A stretch of DNA of 64,000 bases from Anniella stebbinsi. Lineage: Eukaryota > Chordata > Lepidosauria > Squamata > Anniellidae. Below are positions 31,651 through 42,192 of this stretch, in pieces (within the stretch, counting starts at the first letter, position 1; every line of letters starts with the position of its first letter). Under the pieces are notes generated by a model. The model searched no databases. It was given only the letters and a program-made list of their open reading frames with translations, and was not told the DNA's origin. The position numbers and the translations under genes are program-made. The DNA is taken from the NCBI GenBank assembly GCA_029215795.1, contig JARDYH010000002.1, forward strand, positions 16,671,001-16,735,000, written 5' to 3'.

Positions 31651-32035
31651 TCTGATTCCACAGAACAGTTTTTCTTTCCTCATTTGGTATACATCTATCT
31701 ACCCAGCTTTAATACCAACATCATGGTACAGATAGTATTTTGGAAAGAAGAAACAGGGATTGATCTGGCTGTATCATGTATGGGATATGAGACATTAAAC
31801 TCTCTATTCTAAATTGGCCTTTGCAAGTATCAAATCCAAGGATGCAACTTTCATTCATATTGTCCTGTATGACATATATCTAAATGTCCCTCTTGTTTAA
31901 TATTTTCAATAATAATTGTTGATGATTACCCTTATTAAACCTACAAATACCGGGCAAAATGACTTTGAAACATGAAACCTCAGAAAAACAATGCAAACAG
32001 AATATATGCACCTATCCCCTCCTTACAGTGGAGGC

Positions 32036-32194
32036 AGATGACTCCAATTTCGAAGGGGCTATGAATCTATTCTTGGTTTCAGTTAGAACCAGCCAGAATT
32101 CTAAAGGAGATATTCGAGGTGCTGAACCTATTTTTGGGATAGGGTTCAGCACCTTGGATAGCCCCACTGAAATCCAAGCTATGAGCCTCCACTG
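32036..32194. mobile_element. hAT-like MITE with ends CAGTGGAGGC
   Basis: The ends CAGTGGAGGCAGATGACTC and ATGAGCCTCCACTG are flanked by CCTCCTTA (32028-32035) and CCTCCTTC (32195-32202), an 8-bp duplication with one change. The interior folds back through 'GGTGCTGAACC' and 'GGTTCAGCACC'. The 202-codon frame 31959-32567 merely passes through it. Confidence 0.82.
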
Positions 32195-32735
32195 CCTCCT
32201 TCCCTTAAAAAATTCACCCAAACGTCTCTCTTTCTCCTGTTTCTTCGCACACTGCCTTTCCAGATCAAGCATCACCATCCACGAGAATTATATTTCTCTA
32301 GCAGGGTTTTACATACCTTTGGGACTAGTTCACTACCTCAGAGAGAAAAGGATTGCTAATTGTAGCTTCCGTCCCAGTGGGGGCAGCAACTTTGGGGATG
32401 TGATTTCCATTGGTACCCCAACACCAGAGGAAAGGGTGAAGCCCTCTTCCCTGCACAATGTGGATAATTACTTTATCCCCACCTGTGGCTGCTATTACAA
32501 AAACAGATCTGCGAAATTCAACGACACGTTTGTTGTATCATCTAATGTCCCCTTGGTGTGTCTTTAATTCCTAAGAGGGCAGAACTGAATGGTTAGCTGG
32601 AAGCAAAGCTGGTAGCAGAGAAAAGTGCAAGAGTGGCTAGCAGATTGCTCAAGCGAGTGAGTCAAGCCTTTGGGCCAAGAGGAAAAAACCCTTCCCAACA
32701 TCAAAGAATCACTCAAGCCACGGAGAATAAATACA

Positions 32736-32799
32736 GTAGCCTAATTTTTGTAAACCTCCCAGAGAGCTTTGGCTATGGCGCTGTATATAAATGTAAATA

Positions 32800-32840
<41 letters not shown>
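32736..32840 (+). mobile_element. L2 tail followed by (ATG)n
   Basis: 'TTTTTGTAAACCTCCCAGAG' and 'GGCTATGGCGCTGTATATAA' form the L2 tail, ending in an (ATG)n run at 32800-32840. Confidence 0.7.
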
Positions 32841-32845
<5 letters not shown>

Positions 32846-33074
32846 ACCATGGAGGAGGAAAATGACAGTGTCATTCCCATGGATGTAAAACATACAGTTA
32901 AGTTAGGAGACAACATTTCACTAGTCTTTTGTTTCATTGAATAGCTACCTATGCTTCCTCAGTAGGCTCTAAGAGCTAGATGTTTTTTTCTGAGAGATTT
33001 TGATGGCTGGTAGTGACTAGTGGCTGGATGCACTTATCAGCCAGTAGGGGCAGCATAGGGGGAGGTCTGTTCTG

Positions 33075-33100
33075 CGTGTGTGTGTGTGTGTGTGTGTGTC
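33075..33100. repeat. (GT)n microsatellite
   Basis: A GT run directly precedes a hAT-like end at 33102. Confidence 0.9.
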
Positions 33101-33101
33101 T

Positions 33102-33484
33102 TAGGGATGTTAGAGAAACCCACAAAGGATTCTAATGGGTTGAACATCCCTAAAAAATGCCAGAGTGATTTAGTGGCTAGAGTGTTGGACTGGGAGTCGG
33201 GAGATCCAGGTTCTCGTCTCTACTTGGCCATGGAAGCTCGCTGGGTGATTTGGGACCAATCACAGACTCTCAGCCCAACCAACCTCACAGGGTTGTTGTT
33301 GTGAGGATAAAAAGGAGAGGAGGAGGATTATGTACACCACCTTGGATTCCTTGAGAAGAAAAAAAAAAGGTGGGATATAAATGTAATAAATAAATACATT
33401 TTAAAAATTCAGTTCCGCCAATGAGCAGATGATGGAACACGACGCCTGACAATCCACAAAACAAACAAAATCTGTACATCCCTA
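33102..33484. mobile_element. hAT-like element, hosting a SINE
   Basis: The left end TAGGGATGTTAGAGAAACCC and right end ACAAAATCTGTACATCCCTA match opposite ends of the 51214-51613 element. The flanks GTGTGTCT and GCATGTCC agree at 5 of 8 positions, which is weak. A SINE (33160-33396) lies inside. A second end-like word GAACATCCCTA occurs at 33143-33153, so the left part may have been rearranged. Confidence 0.6.
33160..33396 (+). mobile_element. MIR/CORE-like tRNA-derived SINE
   Basis: The head 'TAGTGGCTAGAGTGTTGGAC' is followed by 'GGGAGTCGGGAGATCC', a B-box-like 'GGTTCTCGTCTC', 'CTCACAGGGTTGTTG' and 'GTGAGGATAAAAAGGAGAGG'. The tail 'GGTGGGATATAAATGTAATA' ends in AAATA repeats. Confidence 0.82.
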
Positions 33485-33492
33485 GCATGTCC

Positions 33493-35310
33493 AAGAAGGA
33501 GTTTGCTTGATTGGGTGGGCCCGGGGGGTGGGTGATATTGCTTTAAAAATGTTCAGCTTCCATATTTGTAAATAAACATATTTTACAAAATGCCCTATAT
33601 GTGCCTTTCCCTCATAGGGAAATTTCCTACTGCTAGGGGAAGTGAGGAGTTGCTTCAAACAATATTCTGCAAATGAGGAGTGGGTGTAAGGAGGTGCCCT
33701 TTAAAAGGACAACATGTCAGGCATCAGTCTGTGGGATCAAGCTGAAGTAATATCCGTTACTGCTATCAGTGCGTACAACAAACGCGGACTCTCTCCCAGA
33801 CTATCTGCGGTGGGCAGGATATGATCGCAAGCGGTTCTTCAACTGGCTGTTCATCACTCTCAGAGACTGTGCTATCAAATTATAAAAGATCACTTGAGGG
33901 TTCGATGTAGTTTATTTAACGGTCTCTAGGGAGAGGAGTAAACAAACAGCAATTAGCACCAACCTTAACATCACCAGTATTCAAAGAAGCTGTCTTCTAA
34001 CACTGCTTGGAACAGAATGTCAAGAAAACTTTATAGAGCATTGGTGGACAAGGGCACCATAAACCTTGCTGTACTTCGTGCCTAAAGAATGAACTCTGAG
34101 GTCCGAGTTCAAATCTCACCACAGCCTAGAATTCAAGAGACGGCATCAGCCCCCCCGCCTCCCCGGCATCTAATCTATAAAATGGGGCTTACATAATTGC
34201 TTTGCATTTCCAGTTTGTGAGATAGAAATGTTAAGCTAGCTGTTGAAGTGACCCTGTAAAGAAATCCTTCATGGATTGTTAGACAGAGACTCGCATAAAT
34301 GTACTTTTTATTTACATGTTTCTTTTCAGCGACCTTGGTGTCGCAGGCGTCCCATGTAAAACATTATTATGATCTTCTGTTATATGCTTACTGCTCATTA
34401 GGACCAGATCTTTATGGGCTGGCTCCATAATTAAATTTTGCTCTCTGAAAAACACAGGAATACAAGCTTTCTGGCCTTGAAAAGCCCCTTGTCAGGTATA
34501 GTGAGCAAGCATGGAGGCATTTGGTTGGGTGCGTGCCAGCAGTCGCTCCATTAGAGAGATAGCGGGGATAATCAGGCATTTTAGGGGAGATGGTTAAAGG
34601 GTAAAATGTAGGCGCCGATAGTTGACTGCACTTAGTTCTCTCTTGGATTTGCACAGATCTACAGTACAGACGTCTTGACACATAAATTTCACAATTATTG
34701 TTGTGTTGCCCTTTTCCAAGAAAGGGTAAAGGAGATTTGTAGGAGCACTTAACACATGTAAATCCCCACCTCTTCAAACCAAAGCAGCATGCAAAATGGG
34801 TCCATAAATTTTGTAAGTATTCTGTCCTTTTAGGAAAAAGGAATGAGATACCAGTCACACTAACCCTAACCTTTCCCCTCCATCCCCCTTTTTTTTGGGG
34901 GGGGGCATAATTACGTACAGCTTATTCAACTGCATTTTCGAGAGTTCAGCTTTCTTCTTCTTTCGTTCTTTTTTTAAAAAAGGAATAATCATAGAATAAA
35001 TGTTCACATATGTATTCATTTTTATGACCGATTAATGTATTTAATATAGCGGAATTTCTAGCTTCCTGTACCTCAGTGGCTTGGAGAGGGTAATGACAGC
35101 TGAAAACAAATGCAAGAGCCATGAATGCAGGTGAATGCCATAAACAACCTGGCTTTGATCCAGCTCTATAGATGTGCTGTGTGCCACAGATACACACCTG
35201 CATCTGGACGTACATCTGTTTCCACATCAGTTGCAGATGTGCTGACCAGTCCAGAAGGTTTACCAATCTATGCATAGTTACAGAGGATTCAGCTTCCACA
35301 CTTGGATCAT
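33493..35310. other. low-repeat stretch, no gene seen
   Basis: I see no recognisable exon or repeat in this 1.8 kb stretch. A tRNA-like B-box phrase 'GAGTTCAAATCTCACC' occurs at about 34106 without an A box at tRNA spacing. The 148-codon minus frame at 34412-34858 has no domain that I recognise. Confidence 0.35.
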
Positions 35311-35713
35311 AGGGTGGCTGTGTGCCCTCTTTTACAGAGGACAGTACTCTATTTGAATGGCTGCCAGAGGGCTGTCCTCTATTCAAAGGTGTCTGCTATT
35401 TGAAGGGATGTCCAGGCCAAGTCCCGTATGGGGATGAAGAACCATCCAAAGGAAGAGTTGGGCCTTGAAGGTGCCCATCAACAGCACCTGGACAGCAGAC
35501 TGAGCAAGACCCACATGTCACCTGGCCATATTCTTCCACACTGGGGTGAGATGTACTGTATTTCTAATTAAATTATAGTAATTATTCCTAAATTTGGTTC
35601 TATACATCTAAATTAGCACATACAAAGCTTATCCAAATCGGTGTGTCCCCTTGTATACTATTTTTGGGGCGATGCATCACCTCTTTTTTGGCGATTCATA
35701 AGTAGCTACCCTA
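35311..35713. mobile_element. TAGGGTGGCT-ended element, relative of 13131-14136
   Basis: The left end is TAGGGTGGCTGTGTGCCCTC, with 'CTCTATTTGAATGGCTG' next to it. The right end TAGCTACCCTA is at about 35703-35713. The body 35440-35600 ('AAGGTGCCCATCAACAGCAC', 'GGACAGCAGACTGAGCAAG') is the reverse complement of 13880-13990. No matching target duplication was found. Confidence 0.55.
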
Positions 35714-35746
35714 CATGTAGGAGAAGGCCTGTGTTGGATTTTTAAG

Positions 35747-35747
<1 letters not shown>

Positions 35748-35790
<43 letters not shown>

Positions 35791-36090
35791 CATTTCTATA
35801 CCACCCCATAGCCAAGCTCTCTGGGTGGTTTCCAGAAGATTAAAACATAAGAAAAATATACAAAATTTAAAACCGTAAAAACACACAACAGAGAATATAC
35901 ACAAAGACAACATACATCTCAAACCAACGTTGAGCAATCAGCCAAACCTAATAAAACAGATTTGGGATCAATGAAAAGCTCATCACATGCTGCTAAAAGC
36001 CTGGGTAAAGAGAAAAGTCTTGACCTGGCGCTGAAAAGATAGCAATGTTGGCGTCAGGCGGGCCTCATCAGGGAGATCATTCCATAATTG
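35748..36090 (-). mobile_element. L2-clade LINE 3' tail (subfamily b)
   Basis: A (TAT)n run (35748-35790) is followed by 'ATACCACCCCATAGCC', 'TAAAACCGTAAAAACACAC' and 'AAAGTCTTGACCTGG'. This is the reverse complement of the subfamily-b tail at 22878-23090 and 23920-24000. It ends at a G run near 36090. Confidence 0.75.
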
Positions 36091-36099
36091 GGGGGGGGG

Positions 36100-36430
36100 G
36101 GTGTTTTATCATGTTGTGTTTTAGGTTTTTTTTAAAAAAAAATTGTGAACCACCCAGAGAGTTTTAGCTATTGGACAGTGGAGAAATGTAATAAGTATAA
36201 GTAAGTAAGTTGAGTGGCTATGAGAGTCAGGGCCTTTTTCGTGGTGATGCCCTACACTGAAGAATCTCCTCCCCAATCATATTTGCCTGGCACTAACGCT
36301 GTTATCTTTTTGATACCTGGCTGCAACTGTCCTTCCGCCCCTGCCCAAACTTTGGTGGCAAAGAATATGGACCTGCTTACTATTTTAACTGCTCTTTCCG
36401 TTCTGTTCTGTATTTTCTGGAATGCTTAGG
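36100..36430 (+). mobile_element. L2-clade LINE fragments
   Basis: A tail ('TTGTGAACCACCCAGAGAG', 'GGACAGTGGAGAAATGTAAT') is followed by a body piece with 'TCAGGGCCTTTTTCGTGGTG', the 'FSVV' region of L2 copies. Both are damaged. Confidence 0.5.
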
Positions 36431-36518
36431 TTGTATGATGTCAAGCTGCTGCTGCTCATCCCACTGTCCTTTTGATCAATTTGGAGAGTAGCATTTTTTC
36501 CCTTGCACATGCTCATAG

Positions 36519-37000
36519 TAATGTCACTGGCATCTGACTTGGTCCAGGAACCTGGGGGGCTCCCCTACCTCACTCTCCCAGCTCCAGCTCACTGACCTGC
36601 CACCCGCCTCTGAGCTGCTCATGGCGCCGCACAAACCTCTTTGTGGCCTGGCGACGAGCACCCGACAAAGCTGCAGGGCTGCCGGCCCTCGCCTGGAGCT
36701 GCGATTGTGCGCAACCTTGGGCACTCCTGAAATTGCGTAGTTTCAAAGTTGGGGAAAATGGTGGCCATGAAGACCCCATTTACGCAACATGAAAGGCTTC
36801 AATGCTCCATTTCCACTGCCACTTCCGCAACTTTGAAAATATGCAATTTCTGGAGTGCCCATTCTGTGCACAGCGGCGGCTCTGGATGGGGGCAGGTGCC
36901 CCGTGGCTTCATTGGGTGCTCACTGGCTGTGAAGAAGTTCCTATGGTGCTGCAAGCAGGAGCAGGCAGTGACTCGGAAGGCAGATGATTGAGGTGGATCA
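36519..37000. repeat. GC-rich unidentified repeat with an inverted repeat
   Basis: 'GGGCACTCCTGAAATTGCG' and 'AGTTTCAAAGTTG' (about 36718-36752) are answered by 'CAACTTTGAAAATATGCAAT' and 'TTTCTGGAGTGCCC' (about 36828-36861). Short GC-rich frames on both strands overlap without any recognisable domain. Confidence 0.5.
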
Positions 37001-37009
37001 GGTAAATCC

Positions 37010-39160
37010 ATCCATCCCTACAGGAACATGGTGATCCAGATATAGAGTCACAGGTCGCATCATACAGGCAGCCTGATACACTGGCCAGGGATGTATCAGG
37101 GCTGGGGACAAGCAGGCAACCAAGCAGGAGTAGGCAGTTCAAGAGCAGAGCAGTCTGAGGAGCCAGGCAATAGTCAGCAACTGTACAGGGCCAGGTAGAA
37201 CATTATTGGCCTCCCGTGTCACCAGATCCGTGCAGTGTTGGTAGCTGCAATGCTACCTCCTGGTCTTCTAGGATAGTGGTGCTGCAGGATGGCGCAGAGC
37301 AGGTCAGCAGTTCCCTTTCCCATCAAGCTGCAGAGAAATCAATCTGCAGCTAGAGTCTCCGATTTGTGACTACTGGTACTTGACAGGATGTTAATTCTCT
37401 TCCCATGGCAATGAGGACGGCAATGTGTGTTCTCATCCACATGGTGTAAATGGAGGCTGCATCAGATACTTTATTTATTTAGAACAGGAAACAATAAAGA
37501 AATGTGAATGTTTCTGGGAGAATGTTTTCTATGCAATGTTAAAGATTCTTACTGCACCTTGTGGTTTGTGCCTCCCAAGGCCGAGGCAAACACGCACTGA
37601 AGTCTCGGAGGTGTCTCGGTCTGATTCGGGGCAGTGCTGGGTTCTTCTCCCCATCCATTTGCCCGCCAGGAAAAGCTGGCACAAGGCCAGACATGAGTCC
37701 AGATGAGTTCATTGGACTCACTGGACTTACTTCCCTCTCCCTCCCCACCCTCCCTGGTTTTGCGCCACCACCACCACCACCGCGACTTACCTGAACTGTG
37801 TCCTCCTCCTGAGAGCCAAGGTCCATGGTTTAAAGTTATTGTGAAGGCTCTTTGTTTTTAGTATATCTATGTCCACAAACCCTGGTGGCCATAAAGGGGA
37901 AATGCGGGTCCCAAACCAGCAATTAAATCACACACAGAAGCTACTTTGTGTGCATGATGTTCCCATTCTGATTTGGGCCAAAAAACAACAACAATGCTTA
38001 AATTTTACTAGACATTTTGTAGCTGCATTTTCATGTATTTCAGTGCAATCATGTCCTTCGTTTGCATGATTTCCACAAAGTTCTGAGCGGGGGACATCAG
38101 ATGCAATATGGTGTATTTCCCCCTTCTTCTTCCATCATGTGCAGAATGCTTTCAGTGAATTAATTATATAAAAGGCACCTAATGTGCAGTTTATGGTATG
38201 TTATGATTATTGCATAAAACCGCTGTTGTAAATTAATGAGGTTGGACGGTACTTAAATCTTGCGTGCTTGAGTTAATATTCATCCACCACGCTACCATTT
38301 TTATGCATTCCATCATCACTCCGTGGCATTGCATCGCTGCCAAATTAACGACAGTTTTGCCAGTGGTGAGAAACGAAAGAAAACTGAAAATTGGCATTTG
38401 GCATTTTTAATCAGTTAATTATTTAAAAATAAAATAAAACAGCAAGAATGTGAAATATTTTTTTTTTCCATGGTAGGGTGTTTTTTTTCAGCCATCTGTT
38501 CCAAATGAGGTGCAATATTAGGACCACAGTAACAAGCCTGATCTTATGAACATACCTTTAATGAATATTTCAGGATTATTCATGGACAAAGATATATATG
38601 TGATATCTGCTCCATAGGACATCTGGTTGCAACATGTGCCTCATTAAATTACACCTGTAAGTTTGGGGTTACTTTTGACACCAGGAATGGTAATAAGGAA
38701 ACATTCATTGAATGGGGTTATTAATGGTGCCAGGTGCTAGGTGCCGTAAGCTCCAGTATATATCGCACAGACACCAGTAACAAATTGGTTAATGGCTGTA
38801 ACACCAAGATTTCCAGTGTAGGTTTAGACTAATAGAACAGCGAAATAGTTATTTATGGAATTTTGTTTTTCATCAAACACACCATATGCATCAATTCTGC
38901 ATGACTGCACAGAGAATAATAGAATTGGGGGAAGGGGGGGCATTGGGGAGAATTTGAGTTACAAGCCATCCTGGATTCACGGCTTCAAACCTAAAAGCAT
39001 ACATTGTCCAGAAATGCAAATACCTAAAAGTTTTATATTTGGGGGCATTACCCAGAGTACTTTAAACAGGACTGGGAGAATTCGCAGAGCTTTGGGCCTG
39101 CAGTGCTCTAGTGCAAAATTGAACAAAAACAGTGTCCCTGAAAGCATTAAACATGTGATT
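37010..39160. other. mostly unassigned, low-repeat at 38100-38660
   Basis: I find no exon. 37560-37830 is GC-rich with a (CCA)n run. The AT-rich 38100-38660 is repeat-poor; together with its balanced complexity this makes it a candidate for conserved non-coding DNA, by appearance only. Confidence 0.3.
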
Positions 39161-39165
39161 TCGAG

Positions 39166-39337
39166 TAGGGTGACTATACAAAAAGGAGGACAGGGCTCCT
39201 GTATCTTTCTTTAACAGTTGTGATGAAGGGAATTTCACCAGGTGCTGCATGCATACAAACGACACCTGCTGAAATTCCCTTTTCTATACAACTGTTAGAT
39301 ACAGGAGCCCTGTCCTCCTTTCCATATGGTCACCCTA
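39166..39337. mobile_element. short palindromic hAT MITE (TAGGGTGAC family)
   Basis: The ends are TAGGGTGACTATACAAAAAG and CATATGGTCACCCTA. Flanking 8-mers ATTTCGAG (39158-39165) and ATTTTGAG (39338-39345) differ at one base, a C/T change at a CpG. At 172 bp it is an internally deleted sibling of 4988-5308. Confidence 0.85.
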
Positions 39338-39368
39338 ATTTTGAGTCCTTCTCCAGGACTTACAAAGA

Positions 39369-39688
39369 TAGGGTGACCAGATAAAATCCAGGTCAGGGCT
39401 CATGTAACTTTAACAGTTGTAGAGAAAAGGGAATTTCAGCCAGTGTCATTTGTATGCAATTAGTTCCTGATGAAATTCTCTCTTCATCACAACAGTTAAA
39501 GGTGCAGGCACTATACTAGAGTGACCATATACAAAAGAAGGCAGGGCCCCTGCAACTTTAACTGTTGTGATGAAGAGGGAATTTCACCAGGAACTAATTG
39601 CATCCAAATGACACTGGCTGAAATTGCCTTTTCTCTACATCTGTTAAAGTTACATGAGCCCTGACCTGGATTTTATCTGGTCAGCCTA
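39369..39688. mobile_element. palindromic hAT MITE (TAGGGTGACC family)
   Basis: The ends TAGGGTGACCAGATAAAATC and TTTATCTGGTCAGCCTA are flanked by a perfect duplication TACAAAGA (39361-39368 and 39689-39696). It is 320 bp and palindromic throughout. The terminal 'AGATAAAATCCAGGTCAGG' differs from the 'ATATGAAAAGGAGGACAGG' of its siblings, so it is a distinct subfamily. Confidence 0.9.
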
Positions 39689-39872
39689 TACAAAGAGGAG
39701 GGAAAGCCTACATAATTATATAGCATGGCCTAAAGGTTTGGAGCTGGGATATTTTGAAGGACTGTCTCCACCCACAGGAAAATGTCCCTGGACTGGTGCT
39801 GGATTTGAGGGGCCCCTAGGCAAGATGCCATCTGAAGCAGGGGTGAGCAATGTCAAAGGCTCTGGGTTCCAA

Positions 39873-39875
<3 letters not shown>

Positions 39876-39906
<31 letters not shown>
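39876..39906. repeat. (CA)n microsatellite
   Basis: A CA alternation lies inside otherwise unassigned sequence (39689-40353). Confidence 0.9.
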
Positions 39907-39908
<2 letters not shown>

Positions 39909-40353
39909 AAATCCTGTTGGATGCTGCACCGCTCCTGTGTGCTGCTGCATTTCATCAGGAGCAACAAAAACATCAGCGGTTTACAACCGAATTTCAGCAG
40001 TAAACCACAACATGGGCCTAAAATGGCAAGTTTTAACTTTAAAACAAGGTGGGTTCCTGTGACGGGCCCTTTTCCAGCTTTTGTCGAGTCCCCCCCTCAC
40101 CCCCTCACCCCACATTCCATTCTACAAGGTTGAAATGCTTCTCCTCAGGCTCAGTTATTGGCAGCAAGAGCTTGAAGAACAACATGCTGGGTGGTTAGTT
40201 TGTTTTCTGTCCCTCCGCTATTACCTTTGCCCCTCCGACACTATTGGAATGTGCACCGCCCCAGAGAGCTTCTCCAAAATTGAATTTGGCTCTTAGGCCT
40301 CTGGTTTAAGGGCAGCATGTAATCATTTATTTATCTCCTGATTATATTGTATA

Positions 40354-41453
40354 TGTTGAGTGTCAGGTGCTTCGTAGACAATTCACAGGGCTGGCCCTGT
40401 GAATTGTGGACTGAAGACTTGGCAATTTGTCATGAGAAAATGTATCTCTGCTTCTCTGTTATGTGCTTATCTCAAATGGTAGGCCGAAGGCCTTGAACGT
40501 TCTCTGGGAATTAAACTATGCTTTGCAAAGGTGGGGGCTATCTTCCTCGCACTGTGGCGTCATCAGAAGAGGTTGAACCGTGCCGCCCTGTTGGCACGTG
40601 AGTTTAGATTACAGGCCTGAAGCCCTGTCTATCAAAGTAGCTTAGAACTGCCCAGCCTCCACACTATATTACCTTTGTCCTGAGAGTAATTCCTTTGCTA
40701 GGAATTATCTCGTCTATCCTCTTGCTGCTCTGCTGCTGCTGTGAGTTACTATCTGATTTGGAATTGTAAGATGCACTCTATACATGTTCTGTTGCTGTTT
40801 GGACTTGTTACTTCTAAAGAACTCTGCCATGAAAAGTGCACTGTGGCTTTTCATAGATTTGGACTTGAGATTACTGTTCTAGATTCGTGTTCTATAGCTT
40901 GCTGTCTCCCTCCATGGAGCCAAAGTTACGGGCAGAGGGAGGCAGAAGCTGATCGTTGCTGTTCTGAAACTCGTGTGTGTGTGAGACCTGTGAGAGGACC
41001 TTCCTCAGAGCTAAAGCTACGTGAATTGGGAAGGCTCTCTAGGTCGAAGAGGTTCATTTCCTGGCTTCTGGCTTCCGTGGTCAGCTCAGCGTTCCCTGAC
41101 AGGCTGAGTGAAGATTTAGTTGCCAGTTGACCGATGTTCTACTGTTAGGAGGCCTAATCCTAGAGTCTCTCTATGTTCCAGAGGATTCCAGTGCAGCGTG
41201 GCCGCTCCTGCCCTCTAAGGACTAGAGTTAATCTCTAAATGTCAGTCCCTGAGTGAGTGCTGTTCTCATTAAGCCGTTCTACCTGAAAGCTGTGTAGTCC
41301 GTCTTCAGCTTCAAGTGTGTGTTTGCAGAAATGAAACCGTTATGCTTTGAATTCTGTGTGATTACAATAAAAGAAATCTCACTGTTATTGTTGTGTATCA
41401 GTGTACCTGAAGTCGTGAGCAAGAACTTTAGAGAGTTAGCCAGAGTCACGACA
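40354..41453 (+). mobile_element. probable solo LTR, 1.1 kb
   Basis: The unit starts TGTTGAGTGTCAGG and ends GTCACGACA, giving the TG...CA ends of LTRs. It is flanked by the 5-bp duplication GTATA (40349-40353 and 41454-41458). An AATAAA polyadenylation signal occurs at about 41367 ('TTACAATAAAAGAAAT'), about 85 bp from the end, as expected for a plus-strand LTR. No primer-binding site, internal genes or second LTR adjoin it. That fits a solo LTR left by recombination between two LTRs. The 5-bp duplication fits Gypsy-type or some endogenous retroviral elements. The 129-codon frame at 40741-41130 has no known domain. Confidence 0.7.
41367..41372 (+). promoter_or_regulatory. AATAAA polyadenylation signal in the LTR
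   Basis: The hexamer AATAAA lies about 85 bp before the LTR end and is followed by T/G-rich text ('CTCACTGTTATTGTTGTGT'), the usual downstream element. Confidence 0.5.
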
Positions 41454-41515
41454 GTATAGTTTCTTATATTAGTATATATTATATTATTATATAATAATAT
41501 AATAAGAAACTATAC
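41454..41515. repeat. AT-rich inverted repeat next to the LTR
   Basis: GTATAGTTTCTTAT (41454-41467) and ATAAGAAACTATAC (41502-41515) are perfect inverted copies, and the A/T text between them is also largely self-complementary. The right target duplication of the LTR is the first five bases of this palindrome. Confidence 0.85.
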
Positions 41516-42192
41516 AATGTATCATACTATATAATAAAAATGGATCAAACCAGCACAGAAAAGAGCAAGTCGACACTAATTGCCCATTTGAACCATCCCC
41601 TGTGTAGGAAAGTGATAAAGCCACACAGCAAATCTAAGGCATCTTTTAAGACGAGATTTCAACTCGCAAGGATAGAAACTCATCCCGGGTCTGGCAGATG
41701 TATGGATTACGCAGATGTTTGGATTAAGCGAAGGTGATATTGATGGGATGCGTTTTATTTTGAGGAGTGGGTGAATCTCTCTTGTGGAATGCTGCAGTTG
41801 CTATAGCAATTGATTAGATTAAAGGATAACTTTTAAATTCTAAATCCTAATTGTACTGACAACAATCTAAATGTGGTTGGAACAGTGAGTCACACTCCAG
41901 ATTATGTGTCTCAAATAAGGGCTTAATTTAAACTTAACAAGGCAATTATTATACAGTATGTTAATTCAATGCCATTTGATTAACAAAAAAACCCTTGTTG
42001 CTTTAGCATTAACACCTTCATTATTTAGTTAGATCCGTAACCACTGCATACCCAGTGATCACAATTAAGGTACAGTAGCTGCTTTAAATTGAGGCATTTT
42101 AAGATAGTCTTCAAGGTTTATTTATGATTAATGCTTTTCTCAGATGGATACCAGATAAATTTCCCTCCATATTTCTAAAATGCAAGGCAGGA

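Noticed and set aside
31959..32567. 202-codon plus-strand frame
   Set aside because: It runs through the 32036-32194 MITE and into unrelated flanking DNA, with no recognised domain, no splice context and no homologous words. Chance frame.
34106..34125. B-box-like GAGTTCAAATCTCACC
   Set aside because: No A box at tRNA or SINE spacing was found upstream.
36570..37011. Overlapping GC-rich frames suggesting a coding exon
   Set aside because: The segment contains an inverted repeat and no splice-bounded frame with recognisable protein content; more likely a repeat.
40741..41130. 129-codon plus-strand frame
   Set aside because: It is contained in the probable solo LTR and has no known protein motif.
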